64,000 nucleotides of DNA. Origin: Neisseria sp. 83E34. Its GTDB lineage: Bacteria > Pseudomonadota > Gammaproteobacteria > Burkholderiales > Neisseriaceae. This document shows, in pieces, positions 8,786 to 17,347 of this stretch; positions within the stretch are counted from its first letter, which is position 1, and each line of letters begins with the position of its first letter. A program made the translations under genes and the position numbers. The stretch covers positions 186,001 to 250,000 of the forward strand of contig NZ_LGYH01000002.1 in assembly GCF_001308015.1 (NCBI RefSeq), read 5' to 3'. The notes under the pieces are model-generated. The model made no database searches. It saw only the letters and a list, made by a program, of their open reading frames with translations, and was not told the DNA's origin.

Positions 8786-9154
8786 TTAGCGTACCGGACG
8801 GCAGCTTTTGAAAATGATTTCTTGGCCGGGTGAAGTAACCATCACGGCATTTTTGCGGTGATTTTTGCGATCCATATAGCTGGTGCTCAGTTTGAAGTTG
8901 TTTTCATCACCGAATACGGTGTCAACGTTGTCTGAAACGTTTAAGTTGATCGGCATATAGCGTGTTTTGCCGTTCATGTAGGCAGAGGCGTACACAGGCA
9001 GTTTTTGTTTGTTGAAGCCGTAAGTCACTTTCAACTTTTTACCTTGCTGGCAAGAATAGTGTACAACTGATTTGCTTACAGCTGCGTTCTCGGCATGAGC
9101 AAGACCGGAGGCCAACAGAGAACAAGCCAATAATGCAGCAGATAATTTTTTCAT
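8786..9154 (-). CDS. acp: Adhesin complex protein / lysozyme inhibitor
   Basis: Small secreted protein resembling the Neisseria adhesin complex protein (ACP), a surface-exposed MliC-like inhibitor of C-type lysozyme that also contributes to adhesion. The signal peptide is MKKLSAALLACSLLASGLAHA. The mature domain carries the family core: VVHYSCQQGKKLKVTYGFN, KLPVYASAYMNGK, MPINLNVSDNVDTVFG and a C-terminal IIFKSCRPVR. Two mature cysteines (in YSCQQ and KSCRP) would form the single disulphide of the fold. It is 122 residues, the ACP size. AAGGAA precedes the ATG. It is monocistronic. Confidence 0.87.
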   Translation of the reverse strand: MKKLSAALLACSLLASGLAHAENAAVSKSVVHYSCQQGKKLKVTYGFNKQKLPVYASAYMNGKTRYMPINLNVSDNVDTVFGDENNFKLSTSYMDRKNHRKNAVMVTSPGQEIIFKSCRPVR

Positions 9155-9332
9155 ATCATTGTTTCCTTAGAAATTAAATAATTTTATGTTGCTTAAGTAC
9201 GCACCAGTATTGATTCACGGGTATGCTGGACGCTTATTATACATTGGTGTATGTTGGGAAGAAGTGGTGTGGTGTAATGTTGGGTTAAAACGCATAAAGG
9301 AATGTGCGGCTTTAATCGCCTAAAATAATACA

Positions 9333-9361
9333 ATGCCTGTCTGAAAATTTCAGACAGGCAT
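9333..9361 (-). terminator. Inverted DUS hairpin, likely secB terminator
   Basis: Two perfect DUS copies face each other with a five-base centre, 20 bp beyond the secB stop. Confidence 0.8.
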
Positions 9362-9381
9362 GGTTGGTTAAAGCGGAGCAG

Positions 9382-9849
9382 TTAAGCGTTGCCTTGCTCT
9401 TGTTGCTGTTGGTACAAAGCTTCGAAGTTAATCGGAGCCAGCAGAACAGGCGGGAAGCCGGCGCGGGTGATGGTGGAAGACACGGTTTCGCGCGCGTAAG
9501 GGAAGAGGATGTTGGGGCAGGCTACGGCCAGCAGTAATTGCAAATCTTCTTCGGGAATATTGGCCAAGCGGAAGATGCCGCTTTGGGTGACTTCGTTGAG
9601 GAACATTACGCGTTCTTCAGCCAGTTTGGCGGTAACGGTTACGGTAACGCTTACTTCGTAAAACTCGTCTTCCAGCTTTTGGCTTTCGGTGGCTACGCGC
9701 ATGTCGACATTCGGTTCGCCTTGCTCCAGAAATACTTTAGGCGCGTGCGGCACTTCCAGCGACATATCTTTTACATACAGCTTTTCAATGCTGAATACGG
9801 GCTGGTTTTCTTGTTGCGCTTGGTCTTGAACTTGATCTTGTTCGCTCAT
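9382..9849 (-). CDS. secB: Protein-export chaperone SecB
   Basis: Tetrameric cytoplasmic chaperone that keeps preproteins unfolded and hands them to SecA. Family landmarks are [19 protein letters not shown] (residues 19-37), [36 protein letters not shown] and [16 protein letters not shown] near the C-terminus. It is 155 residues, as usual. The N-terminal 18 residues are a Gln/Asp-rich tail. It lies 49 bp downstream of grxC in the same direction, the conserved grxC-secB arrangement, and ends at an inverted DUS. Confidence 0.96.
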   Translation of the reverse strand: MSEQDQVQDQAQQENQPVFSIEKLYVKDMSLEVPHAPKVFLEQGEPNVDMRVATESQKLEDEFYEVSVTVTVTAKLAEERVMFLNEVTQSGIFRLANIPEEDLQLLLAVACPNILFPYARETVSSTITRAGFPPVLLAPINFEALYQQQQEQGNA

Positions 9850-9898
9850 TATTTGTCTCGCTTTTGAGTTTAGGGTTGAAAATATAGACGGCGTGGTT

Positions 9899-10159
9899 TT
9901 ATTCGCCGTTGAGTAAGCCGCTAAGGCCGCCTTTTTCGTGAAGCGCCTTTAAATCGCTAAGGCCGCCCACATGGGTATCGCCGATAAAAATTTGCGGTAC
10001 GGTGCGCTGGCCGGTTATTTGTTGCATTTCTGCAAAAGCTGCCGGATCGCGGCTGACATCGATTTCTTTGATTTCGCTTACGCCGAGCTGGCCCAACAAT
10101 CTTTTGGCCACGCTGCAATAGAAGCAGTAGGGGCCGGTATACATGGTAACGGGTTGCAT
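9899..10159 (-). CDS. grxC: Glutaredoxin 3 with a CFYC active site
   Basis: Glutathione-dependent disulphide reductase of the GrxC type. The ATG at 10159 gives [20 protein letters not shown]; longer in-frame extensions have no homology-like content. The redox motif at residues 12-15 is C-F-Y-C rather than the usual C-P-Y-C. The [14 protein letters not shown] cis-proline and glutathione-binding loop (residues 52-65) is intact. It is 86 residues, normal. It probably forms one operon with secB. The Pro-to-Phe change between the cysteines should alter redox potential. Confidence 0.9.
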   Translation of the reverse strand: MQPVTMYTGPYCFYCSVAKRLLGQLGVSEIKEIDVSRDPAAFAEMQQITGQRTVPQIFIGDTHVGGLSDLKALHEKGGLSGLLNGE

Positions 10160-10236
10160 GATGTGTTGTGTGTTTGGATTGATATCGTTGCAGTATGGAG
10201 CCGCCGGCTTACTTTTACAAGATGCCTGTCTGAAAA

Positions 10237-11604
10237 TTATTGCGGCGGGGGCAGCAGGCACTCTACCAGCTTGTCGATTTCGTTCACATAATAGTCGGAT
10301 TTGGGGCTGTTTACCAACACGACGATCACCAGCGGATGCTTCGTTGAATGGTTGCGCGGCAGGTAATAGCCTGCGAGCGCGCGCACGTTTTTCAGGGTGC
10401 CGGTTTTGAGGTAAAGCTCGCCCTTGCGGCTTTTGAAGCGTTGCTCCAGTGTGCCGTCGGTGCCGGAAATGGGCAGGGTGTCGATAAATGCCTGTCTGAA
10501 ACGGCTTTCATAGGCTTTGGCCAGCAACTCGCCGAGAAAGCGGGCGGTCAGCCGTTCGCTGCGGGAGAGGCCTGAACCGTTTTCAAGAACCAGAGCTTCA
10601 TCGTCGAGGCCGGCTTTAACCAGCTCTTGGCGTACGGCGGCTTTGGCATTTTGACCTGTCTGATTGTCAGCGGCGCGTTGACCAATGGTAAGGAATACGG
10701 TGCGGGCGATGACGTTGTTGGACAGTTTGTTCATGCTGGTTAATGCTTCGCGCAAGGGTGGCGAGTGGTGCACGGCAAGCGTGTCGGCATCGGCCGGAAC
10801 GGTGCCGACGCGGTAGCCGGAAGCCATCCGGCCGCCTGCGGCATTCCATTGGTTGACAAAGCTTTTGGCGGCGAAGTCTTGCGTGTCGAGCATGTTGATA
10901 AAGGTTTCCTGGCCGATGCAGGCTTCGGGCAGCGTACCGCTCATGTGCAGCACTCCTTTTTCATATTTGGCGGAAAGGTAGCGTTTGAGCGAGCGGCAGG
11001 TGCCGGAGGCGGTGAAGCGTACTTGATTATTTTGCGCCACATCCGGTAGCGGCGGATTGGTGGTCATCACAGGCTGCCCGGCTTCATTGAACGCGGGCTT
11101 CAGCCATACGACTTTATAAGCCAGCATGTGCGGGTCGGGATTGGTGGTAAAGGCTTCGTTGGCGTCATCGTCGAAACCTTGTGCGGAGCCGGCATTGCCC
11201 CAGATGTTGCGGTCGAACACCAGTGAGCCGGTAATGTGTTTGATGCCTTTGTCGCGCAACTGTTGCTGAACGGCGATTAAATCATCTTGATCCATAATCG
11301 GATCGCCGCTGCCGATCCAGTAAATATCGCCATTCAGGCTGCCGTTGGCAATGGGTGCGGCCGATTTGAATTCAGTCTGCCAGCGGAAATCAGGCCCCAA
11401 CGCGCGGAGCGAAGCAAATGCCGTAACCAGCTTCATGGTGGACGCGGGGTTAAACGAAGCATCGGCCTGATGCGCGACCAGCACGGTTTTGGTATTCAAA
11501 TCTTGTACATAAACCGCCACTTCTTTCGCGGGAATCGTGCCGGTGTCGAGTGCGGATGCGGCAGCGGGCAGCAGGAGTAGGGCGGAAAGCAACAAGCGGC
11601 GCAT
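10237..11604 (-). CDS. dacB: D-alanyl-D-alanine carboxypeptidase/endopeptidase (PBP4 type)
   Basis: Periplasmic class-C penicillin-binding protein that trims or opens peptidoglycan cross-links. I start at the ATG at 11604 (MRRLLLSALLLLPAAASA), a clean signal peptide. An ATG at 11634 is possible, but its extra residues are encoded by a DUS (CLSEKR). The active-site triad is visible: SxxK in ASTMKLVTAF near residue 53, SNN in LSNNVIARTV near 300, and KTG in LYLKTGTLKNVRA near 410. The length of about 455 residues fits PBP4. The coding region carries a second internal DUS near 10488, encoding part of the RFRQAF segment. Confidence 0.92.
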   Translation of the reverse strand: MRRLLLSALLLLPAAASALDTGTIPAKEVAVYVQDLNTKTVLVAHQADASFNPASTMKLVTAFASLRALGPDFRWQTEFKSAAPIANGSLNGDIYWIGSGDPIMDQDDLIAVQQQLRDKGIKHITGSLVFDRNIWGNAGSAQGFDDDANEAFTTNPDPHMLAYKVVWLKPAFNEAGQPVMTTNPPLPDVAQNNQVRFTASGTCRSLKRYLSAKYEKGVLHMSGTLPEACIGQETFINMLDTQDFAAKSFVNQWNAAGGRMASGYRVGTVPADADTLAVHHSPPLREALTSMNKLSNNVIARTVFLTIGQRAADNQTGQNAKAAVRQELVKAGLDDEALVLENGSGLSRSERLTARFLGELLAKAYESRFRQAFIDTLPISGTDGTLEQRFKSRKGELYLKTGTLKNVRALAGYYLPRNHSTKHPLVIVVLVNSPKSDYYVNEIDKLVECLLPPPQ

Positions 11605-11777
11605 CCGCTTTTCAGACAGGCATTGTATGTTCATTTTTCCGTATCGTTGTCGGGTGTTTTGTGGGGTTTGACATGGTGCAGCCATACCATGCGGATTTTA
11701 CTGAAAACAGCGCACGGCATCATTAAAAATAAATCGCGCGGCAGGAAATCGGCTTTTCAGACAGGCATCCGGGTTCA

Positions 11778-13940
11778 TTACATTTCCATCGGATCAATAT
11801 CCACCGACCATCTCACCGCCGAATCACGATAGCTTTGCAACACTTGCAGCCACATCGCGGCGGCTCGGTGCAGGTTTTTGCGTGATGCCGATTCGATAAA
11901 CACCTGTGCCCGTTCGCGCTCGGCCAGCCGCACCATCATCATCGGTACCGGGCCGAGCAATGCCGTGTTTTCCGGCAGTAGCGGCTCGATAACTTCTTTG
12001 ATTTCACTGAGAAAACGCAAAGCATCGTCCACTTTCAGCGCATCAGCACGGATGGCTGCTTGAAAACCGAAAGGCGGCATACCGAACATTTTCCGCTCGG
12101 CCAGCTCGGTTTCGGCAAACGCGCGGTAATTTTGCGCTTTCACGGCGGCGAACACGGCATGCTCGGGCAATTGGGTTTGGATTAACACGCGCCCCGCCGC
12201 ATCGGCGCGCCCCGCACGGCCGGAAACCTGCATCAATTCGGCAAACAGCCGCTCCGGCGCGCGGAAATCCGCGCTGTAAAGCGAGCCGTCGGCATTGAGC
12301 ACCACCACCAGATTCAGCCGCGCAAAATCGTGCCCCTTAGCCAGCATTTGCGTGCCGACCAAAATATCAATGCTGTCTGCGGCAATATGTTCATACAAAG
12401 CCGCCCAATCGTTTTTGTTGGACGTGCTGTCGCGGTCAACGCGGGCGACGCGCGCTTGGGGCAGAAATGTGCGCAACGTTTCTTCTACCCGCTGCGTGCC
12501 TTGGCCGACGGCGGTTAAATCCTGATTGCCGCAATCCGGGCATTTATAAGGTATGGCCTGTCTGAAATCGCAATGATGGCAACGCAGCTGGCGCGCGCGC
12601 TGGTGCAGCACCATCTTGGCCGAGCAGCGCGGGCAGCCGAAAATATGGCCGCAGTCGCCGCAAAACAGTGCCGGTGCAAAACCGCGGCGGTTGAGATAAA
12701 CCAGCGACATGCCGCCTTGCCGGTAGTTTTCTTGCAGCAGCTTTAAAGCCTGCGGCGAAAAGCCGTTATCCAGCTTCACACGGCGCACATCCAAAATATC
12801 CACTTGCGGCAGGCGCGCGGCCGAGTGGGCGCGTTCGTTCAACTCAAGCAGCCGGTAAGCGCCCGTTTGCGCCTTGTGCCAGCTTTCCAAACTGGGCGTG
12901 GCGCTGCCCAAAATTACCGGACAAGCGCTCTGCCTGCCGCGCCAAACCGCCAAATCGCGGGCATGGTAGCGCAGCTCGTTATCTTGCTTAAACGAGGCAT
13001 CATGTTCTTCGTCCACCACAATCAAGCCCAAATCCGGCAGCGGGGTAAACACCGCCAACCGTGTGCCGATAATCAGTTTGGCCTGCCCCGTAAGCGCGCG
13101 CAGATAGTCCTGCGTGCGTTTGCCCGCAGCGGTTTGGCTGTGCAGCACGGCGGTGGGAACTTGCGCAAATCGCGTTTGCACGCGCTTTAGCAACTGGGGC
13201 GTCAGATTAATCTCGGGCAGCAAAAACAAAACCTGCCTGCCCGAAGCCAACACCTTGGCCATCACATCAAAATACACTTCCGTTTTGCCGCTGCCCGTGA
13301 TGCCGTAGAGCAGAAACGTTTGAAAACCGCCGATGCCTGTCTGAACCGCATCCGAAGCCGCCTGCTGCGCTTCGTTTAACACATATTCCGCCGGCGGAAT
13401 CACCGGATCGGCGGCGCGGCTCTGCTCAATCCAGCCCGCTTCGCTCCATTCGGCCACCAACTTGGCCGCCTGCGGATGAACCGTTTTCAGACAGGCCATA
13501 TCGTTTGCACCTTCACGCAAAGCCAGCCACAGCGCACGCTTCTTATGAAAACGCTCCGGCGGCGGCTCATTTGCTCGGCCTTGCTCATTGAGTGTATAAA
13601 AAACAGGCGGTTGCGGCGGCTTCACCGCTTTCGTTTCCCTCAAACCCTGCGGCAGCGCCGTAAACACCGCCTGCCCGAGCGGATAAAGATAATAACGCGC
13701 CACAAAATCCAGCAAAGCGCGCCAACTTTCCGGCAAAAGCGGCTCTTTATCGAAAACTTCCTGCACCGGCAGAATTTTCGACACCTCGATATCCGGCGCC
13801 ACCGAATGCGCCCAAACCACCCCCACCACCGGCTTGCCGCGAAACGGCACCACTACCCGCTTGCCGGGTTTGATGGCAGCAGGGTGGGCATAAGTGAGCA
13901 GGCCGAGGGGAACGTTGAGGGCGATATGGTGATAGATCAT
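11778..13940 (-). CDS. priA: Primosomal replication restart helicase PriA
   Basis: 3'-to-5' superfamily-2 helicase that reloads the replisome at stalled forks. The ATG at 13940 (MIYHHIALNVPLG) matches the usual N-terminal 3'-DNA-binding domain. Walker A is LLYGITGSGKTEVYFDVM, and the DEEH box is LIVVDEEHDASFKQ. Eight zinc-binding cysteines lie in CGDCGHIFGCPRC and CHHCDFRQAIPYKCPDCG. Motifs V and VI include GTQMLAKGHDF and QVSGRAGRA. The length of about 720 residues is standard. Three internal DUS cores occur, and a further single DUS lies between priA and dacB near 11755-11768. Confidence 0.96.
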   Translation of the reverse strand: MIYHHIALNVPLGLLTYAHPAAIKPGKRVVVPFRGKPVVGVVWAHSVAPDIEVSKILPVQEVFDKEPLLPESWRALLDFVARYYLYPLGQAVFTALPQGLRETKAVKPPQPPVFYTLNEQGRANEPPPERFHKKRALWLALREGANDMACLKTVHPQAAKLVAEWSEAGWIEQSRAADPVIPPAEYVLNEAQQAASDAVQTGIGGFQTFLLYGITGSGKTEVYFDVMAKVLASGRQVLFLLPEINLTPQLLKRVQTRFAQVPTAVLHSQTAAGKRTQDYLRALTGQAKLIIGTRLAVFTPLPDLGLIVVDEEHDASFKQDNELRYHARDLAVWRGRQSACPVILGSATPSLESWHKAQTGAYRLLELNERAHSAARLPQVDILDVRRVKLDNGFSPQALKLLQENYRQGGMSLVYLNRRGFAPALFCGDCGHIFGCPRCSAKMVLHQRARQLRCHHCDFRQAIPYKCPDCGNQDLTAVGQGTQRVEETLRTFLPQARVARVDRDSTSNKNDWAALYEHIAADSIDILVGTQMLAKGHDFARLNLVVVLNADGSLYSADFRAPERLFAELMQVSGRAGRADAAGRVLIQTQLPEHAVFAAVKAQNYRAFAETELAERKMFGMPPFGFQAAIRADALKVDDALRFLSEIKEVIEPLLPENTALLGPVPMMMVRLAERERAQVFIESASRKNLHRAAAMWLQVLQSYRDSAVRWSVDIDPMEM

Positions 13941-13973
13941 GGCGGGTATTATAAAACGGATTGAGATAAGGGA

Positions 13974-14031
13974 ATGCCTGTCTGAAAGCCTTAGTTTCGC
14001 AGAAACTCGCACAGCTTGTTTTCAGACAGGT
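13974..14031. repeat. Spaced inverted DUS pair upstream of priA
   Basis: A perfect forward DUS at about 13974-13986 faces an imperfect reverse copy (TTCAGACAGGTG) with about 32 bp between them. It lies between divergent units, so its role as a terminator is doubtful. It marks the border between ordinary sequence and the AT-rich island. Confidence 0.5.
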
Positions 14032-14235
14032 GTTTTTAAGTAAGGCCGATATCGGAACAGGTGAGTTTGTTGCAGGTTTATATGTTATTTAACTTAACAA
14101 AGTTATAGTTTTGTTTGAAATATAGTTGAATAAAATTATATTGATAAACAAAGATGTTGTGTGTTTTATGAAATTTACTTTAAAATAGGTTAAATTTAAA
14201 TAAAAAAGTTAAGCCAGTTGATGCTTTAGAGATAA

Positions 14236-14691
14236 ATGCTTATGAAAAAATTAGAAGTGGTTCTATTGAGCCCGTCGGTTGTAAGTGGATTTATTTTGGC
14301 ATTATTAAATTCCATAAAGCCTTTTTCTTATGAGGAAAGAACCAGTCTGACCTGCTTGATAACATTAGGTATTATATTTTTATTAAGAAAAAAACTGATA
14401 CATATCTATAAGGAAAATACACGTACTTATTCTCTCTGGACGTTTGAATTTTACTCAGAAAAAACTACAAAAAAAATATTTGTATATAGTTATTTTGTAG
14501 TTTTATTCATTTTTATATCTGATTGGGTAGCTATTCCCAAGTTTTGTATATCTAATTTGGGAGAATATTTTATATATTATACAATTTTGCAGTTTTTAAG
14601 ATTGCTTTTCTTATCATATCTTGTTATGCATTTTATCACCGTAGATATCAAAAATCTCAAAGTTAGATCAAATGAAAATGGATGCTCGTGA
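14236..14691 (+). CDS. Unrecognised four-helix membrane protein, array copy 1 (full length)
   Basis: I do not recognise this family. It is the first and only apparently complete member of a tandem array with a period of about 480 bp. It is 151 residues if started at 14236 (MLMKKLEVV) or 149 from the ATG at 14242, the start shared by the other copies. Four hydrophobic segments are visible: SPSVVSGFILALLNSI, TCLITLGIIFLLRKK, YSYFVVLFIFISDWVAIP, and a long C-terminal run around YTILQFLRLLFLSYLVMH. Between helices 2 and 3 lies a charged loop with HIYKENTRTYSLW and FYSEKTTKK. It ends in a polar tail (KVRSNENGCS). Codon use is strongly AT-biased, unlike priA or recJ. Small multi-pass proteins duplicated beside a toxin remnant can be immunity proteins, but that is inference. 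Confidence 0.6.
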   Translation: MLMKKLEVVLLSPSVVSGFILALLNSIKPFSYEERTSLTCLITLGIIFLLRKKLIHIYKENTRTYSLWTFEFYSEKTTKKIFVYSYFVVLFIFISDWVAIPKFCISNLGEYFIYYTILQFLRLLFLSYLVMHFITVDIKNLKVRSNENGCS

Positions 14692-14721
14692 TTTATATGA
14701 TGAAGGGGAGATAAATATTTT

Positions 14722-15140
14722 ATGAAAAAAATAGAAACGGTTTTATTGGTGTCTTCCGTTATAAATGGATTGGTTTTGTCTGGATTAAATTTTATAAAGC
14801 TTTTTCGTATGCGGAAAGAATCGGCCTGACCTGCTTGATAACGGCAGGTACTGTATTTTTATTAAGAAAAAAACTGATACATATCTATAAAGAAAACACC
14901 CGCACTTATTCTCTTTGGACTTCTGAATTTTATTCAGGTAAATCGGTAAAGAAAATATTTGCACACAGTTATTTCTTTTTGTTGTTTGTTTTTGCATCAG
15001 ATTGGGTCTTCATTCCAAAGTTCCATATATCTAATTTTCTGGAATATTTTATATATTATACAATTTTACAATTTTGTCGGTTGTTTTGCCTATCGTATAT
15101 TTTTTTGCATTCATATCACCTTAAACATCAAAAGTCTTAA
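14722..15140 (+). pseudogene. Array copy 2, frameshifted
   Basis: The copy starts MKKIETVLLVSSVINGLVL but loses its frame near 14800 and stops at 14827. Compared with copies 1 and 3, AAAGCCTTTTTCG has become AAAGCTTTTTCG, a single-base deletion. After the slip the remainder (LLRKKLIHIYKENTRTYSLW and onward) is nearly identical to copy 3 down to HLKHQKS at 15140. The near identity of copies 2 and 3 over about 300 bp indicates recent duplication or gene conversion, with the deletion later still. Confidence 0.75.
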
Positions 15141-15202
15141 AGTTAGATAAAAATAAAAATGGATGTTCGTGATTTATGTGATGGAGTGAAAGCTAATATT
15201 TT

Positions 15203-15622
15203 ATGAAAAAAATAGAAACGGTTTTATTTGTGTCTTCCGTTATAAATGGATTGGTTTTGGCTATATTAGGTTCCATAAAGCCTTTTTCGTATGCGGAAAT
15301 AATCGGCCTGACCTGCTTGATAACGGTAGGTACTGTATTTTTATTAAGAAAAAAACTGATACATATCTATAAAGAAAACACCCGCACTTATTCTCTTTGG
15401 ACTTCTGAATTTTATTCAGGTAAATCGGTAAAGAAAATATTTGCACACAGTTATTTCTTTTTGTTGTTTGTTTTTGCATCAGATTGGGTCTTCATTCCAA
15501 AGTTCCATATATCTAATTTTCTGGAATATTTTATATATTATACAATTTTACAATTTTGTCGGTTGTTTTGCTTATCGTATATTTTTTTGCATTCATATCA
15601 CCTTAAACATCAAAAGTCTTAA
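15203..15622 (+). CDS. Unrecognised four-helix membrane protein, array copy 3
   Basis: 139 residues beginning MKKIETVLFVSSVINGLVLA, with the same four hydrophobic segments as copy 1 and the same HIYKENTRTYSLW loop. A one-base difference near codon 128 relative to copy 1 (TGCATTCATATCACC against TGCATTTTATCACC) changes the C-terminus to HSYHLKHQKS and drops the NENGCS tail, which survives untranslated in another frame. It may still be functional because all four helices are kept. A leader of about 30 bp (GATGGAGTGAAAGC and following) precedes it and is repeated before copy 4. Confidence 0.55.
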   Translation: MKKIETVLFVSSVINGLVLAILGSIKPFSYAEIIGLTCLITVGTVFLLRKKLIHIYKENTRTYSLWTSEFYSGKSVKKIFAHSYFFLLFVFASDWVFIPKFHISNFLEYFIYYTILQFCRLFCLSYIFLHSYHLKHQKS

Positions 15623-15691
15623 CATTAGATCAAATGAAAATGGATGCTCGTGATTTATGTGTTTATGTGATGGAGTGAAAGCTAATATTTT

Positions 15692-16100
15692 ATGAAGAAA
15701 ATAGAAACGGTTTTATTTAAACCTTCGGTTGCAAATGGATTGGTTTTGGCTGGATTAAATTTCATAAAGCCTTTTTCGTATGCGGAAAGGACGGGGTTAA
15801 CCTGTTTAATTACAGCAGTCATCATATTTATATTAAGAAAGGAAATAATACATACCTATAATGAAAACATTATTACCCAGCCTTTGTGGATTCTGGAGTC
15901 TTATTCAGGCAAATCAATAAAAAATATTGATAGGCATTTATTTTTTGTTGCTTTTTCTTTTTATCATTGAATGGATAATTATTCCTACAGTTGCAAATTT
16001 TTGATTTTTTAGAATACTTATATATTATACGGTTTTGCAGTTTTGTCGGTTGTTTGTGTCGTTGTATATTGTTTTACATTTTTACCACCTTAAGTGTTTA
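15692..16100 (+). pseudogene. Array copy 4, frameshifted and cut by the IS element
   Basis: It opens MKKIETVLFKPSVANGLVLA and is the most diverged copy. The frame breaks in a T-rich run near 15940 and stops at 15968. In the next frame the homologous continuation (LFIIEWIIIP, then after another stop IYYTVLQFCRLF) can still be followed. The similarity ends at 16100, exactly where the left terminal repeat of the IS1016-type element begins, so the insertion probably removed its 3' end. Confidence 0.7.
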
Positions 16101-16822
16101 AAAAAGGGGCTGAAGTAGATTAGCCCTAAATACCACACCAAAGCCGCAAAGTTTTAACTACTGCTTTGGTGTCCCGAAGTTAAAACGAAATTCACATTCC
16201 TTCAAGAACAACGGGAACGATTTACGGTCGATACCGTTGTATTTGCGCAGTACCTGTTTTGCCTGATTCCAAAAATTTTCGATACCGTTGATGTGGTTAT
16301 GACGGTCGGCAAACAGTTTGCTGTGGTTGATGCGGTGATGGGTAAAACCACTCACATCCAACACATCATAACTGCTCAGACAGTCCGTATAAACCATACT
16401 ATCCGGCATAATTTTCTTTGTAATAGCAGGCAATAAGATTTCCCGTTTGGCGTTTTCCGCCACTACGGTATACACCTTACCACCGCGTTTGAGGATACCG
16501 AAAACCGCTACTTTCCCTGCGGCACCCCCTAACACGTTTTCCTTTACGCTTACCGCCGAAATAGCTCTCATCCAATTCTATAGCGCCCTCAAAAACCTGA
16601 TCTGCTTCCAAAGCCAAATGATGGCTGATAACGAGACGGATTTTGTGGTAAAAGAGAATGGTCGTATTGGGCTGAATACCCAAGATATCGGTAGCAGAAC
16701 GTGCGGTTACTTCCAATACAAAATATTCAAGCAGTTTTCTTTGGACACTCTTCTTTGTTACAGTGTGTTATCTTCATTTTGGCAGCCTATCATGACTGCT
16801 AATCTACTTCAGCTCCTTTTTT
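16101..16822 (-). mobile_element. IS1016-type element (IS1595 family), decayed
   Basis: It is bounded by matching terminal inverted repeats: AAAAAGGGGCTGAAGTAGAT at 16101 and, inverted, ATCTACTTCAGCTCCTTTTT at 16802-16821, with one mismatch. The length of about 720 bp is typical of IS1016. It carries one transposase gene on the minus strand that is broken by frameshifts. I could not see a convincing 8-bp target duplication. Confidence 0.85.
16158..16777 (-). pseudogene. IS1016-type transposase, two frameshifts
   Basis: The reading starts at an ATG at 16777 (MKITHC), slips after about six codons, and continues as KKSVQRKLLEYFVLEVTARS with ILGIQPNTTILFYHKIR and the catalytic ELDESYFGGKRKGK. 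A second slip at a G-run near 16525 (GGGGG where GGGG is expected) moves it into the frame of GAAGKVAVFGILKRGGKVYT. It then runs to INGIENFWNQAKQVLRKYNG and FRFNFGTPKQ. It retains the DDE-type residues but cannot make a full protein, so the element is not autonomous. Confidence 0.85.
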
Positions 16823-17070
16823 AATTAGATGATTGATAGGTAGTAAGTGCATTAGATGGAGTCTGTTCATTAAGTTGATTGATTTTAAATTAAATAACTA
16901 ATGTAATTGAAAACCTTGAAATATTTGAATGGAATTTTTCAAAGTGTTATTCTTAAATCTTATAACTGAATTGATTAATTTTGGCAGAAAAAACAAATTT
17001 AAGTTGTATTGCATTTAAATTAGTCGAATTAAAGTTATATAAACTTTGTAATAAAAAACAGAGGCCTATT

Positions 17071-17316
17071 ATGTTGGTTTTCATGGGAGTGTTCTTATTG
17101 ATTTTATCCATTTTGTGGATGGGTGAACTCTATTCTAGAAGAAAAGAACGTGAATACGGTTATCCTAAAAATATTGAGACAGATCAGGATGTTGAATTCC
17201 TAATTTTGCAGAATGAAGAAATACTGGCTATGCGTTGTTACATGAGGATACATCGTGTTTCATTAAAAATAGCTAGAGATAAAGTTAGTGAAATTAAGAA
17301 ACAGTTAGTCAACTAA
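17071..17316 (+). CDS. Small single-pass membrane protein with an L7/L12-like tail
   Basis: 81 residues from the ATG at 17071 (MLVFMGVFLLILSILWMGEL), with AGAGG upstream. One transmembrane helix is followed by a basic stretch (YSRRKEREYGYP). A soluble tail around LILQNEEILAMRCYMRIHRV and SLKIARDKVSEIKKQL resembles the helix-turn pattern of the ribosomal L7/L12 C-terminal domain (I..G.KI.AIK.YR...G.SL.EAK..V). A TTG start at 16981 would lengthen it without gain. It ends 31 bp before the RTX remnant, so it may be an accessory or immunity gene for that protein. That role is inferred from position only. Confidence 0.5.
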   Translation: MLVFMGVFLLILSILWMGELYSRRKEREYGYPKNIETDQDVEFLILQNEEILAMRCYMRIHRVSLKIARDKVSEIKKQLVN

Positions 17317-17347
17317 ACGGTATTGTTATTTTGTAAGGAGTTTTGTA

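Noticed and set aside
14041-16100. CRISPR array
   Set aside because: The repeats here are about 480-bp gene copies, not short repeats with unique spacers. No cas-like genes are present in the window.
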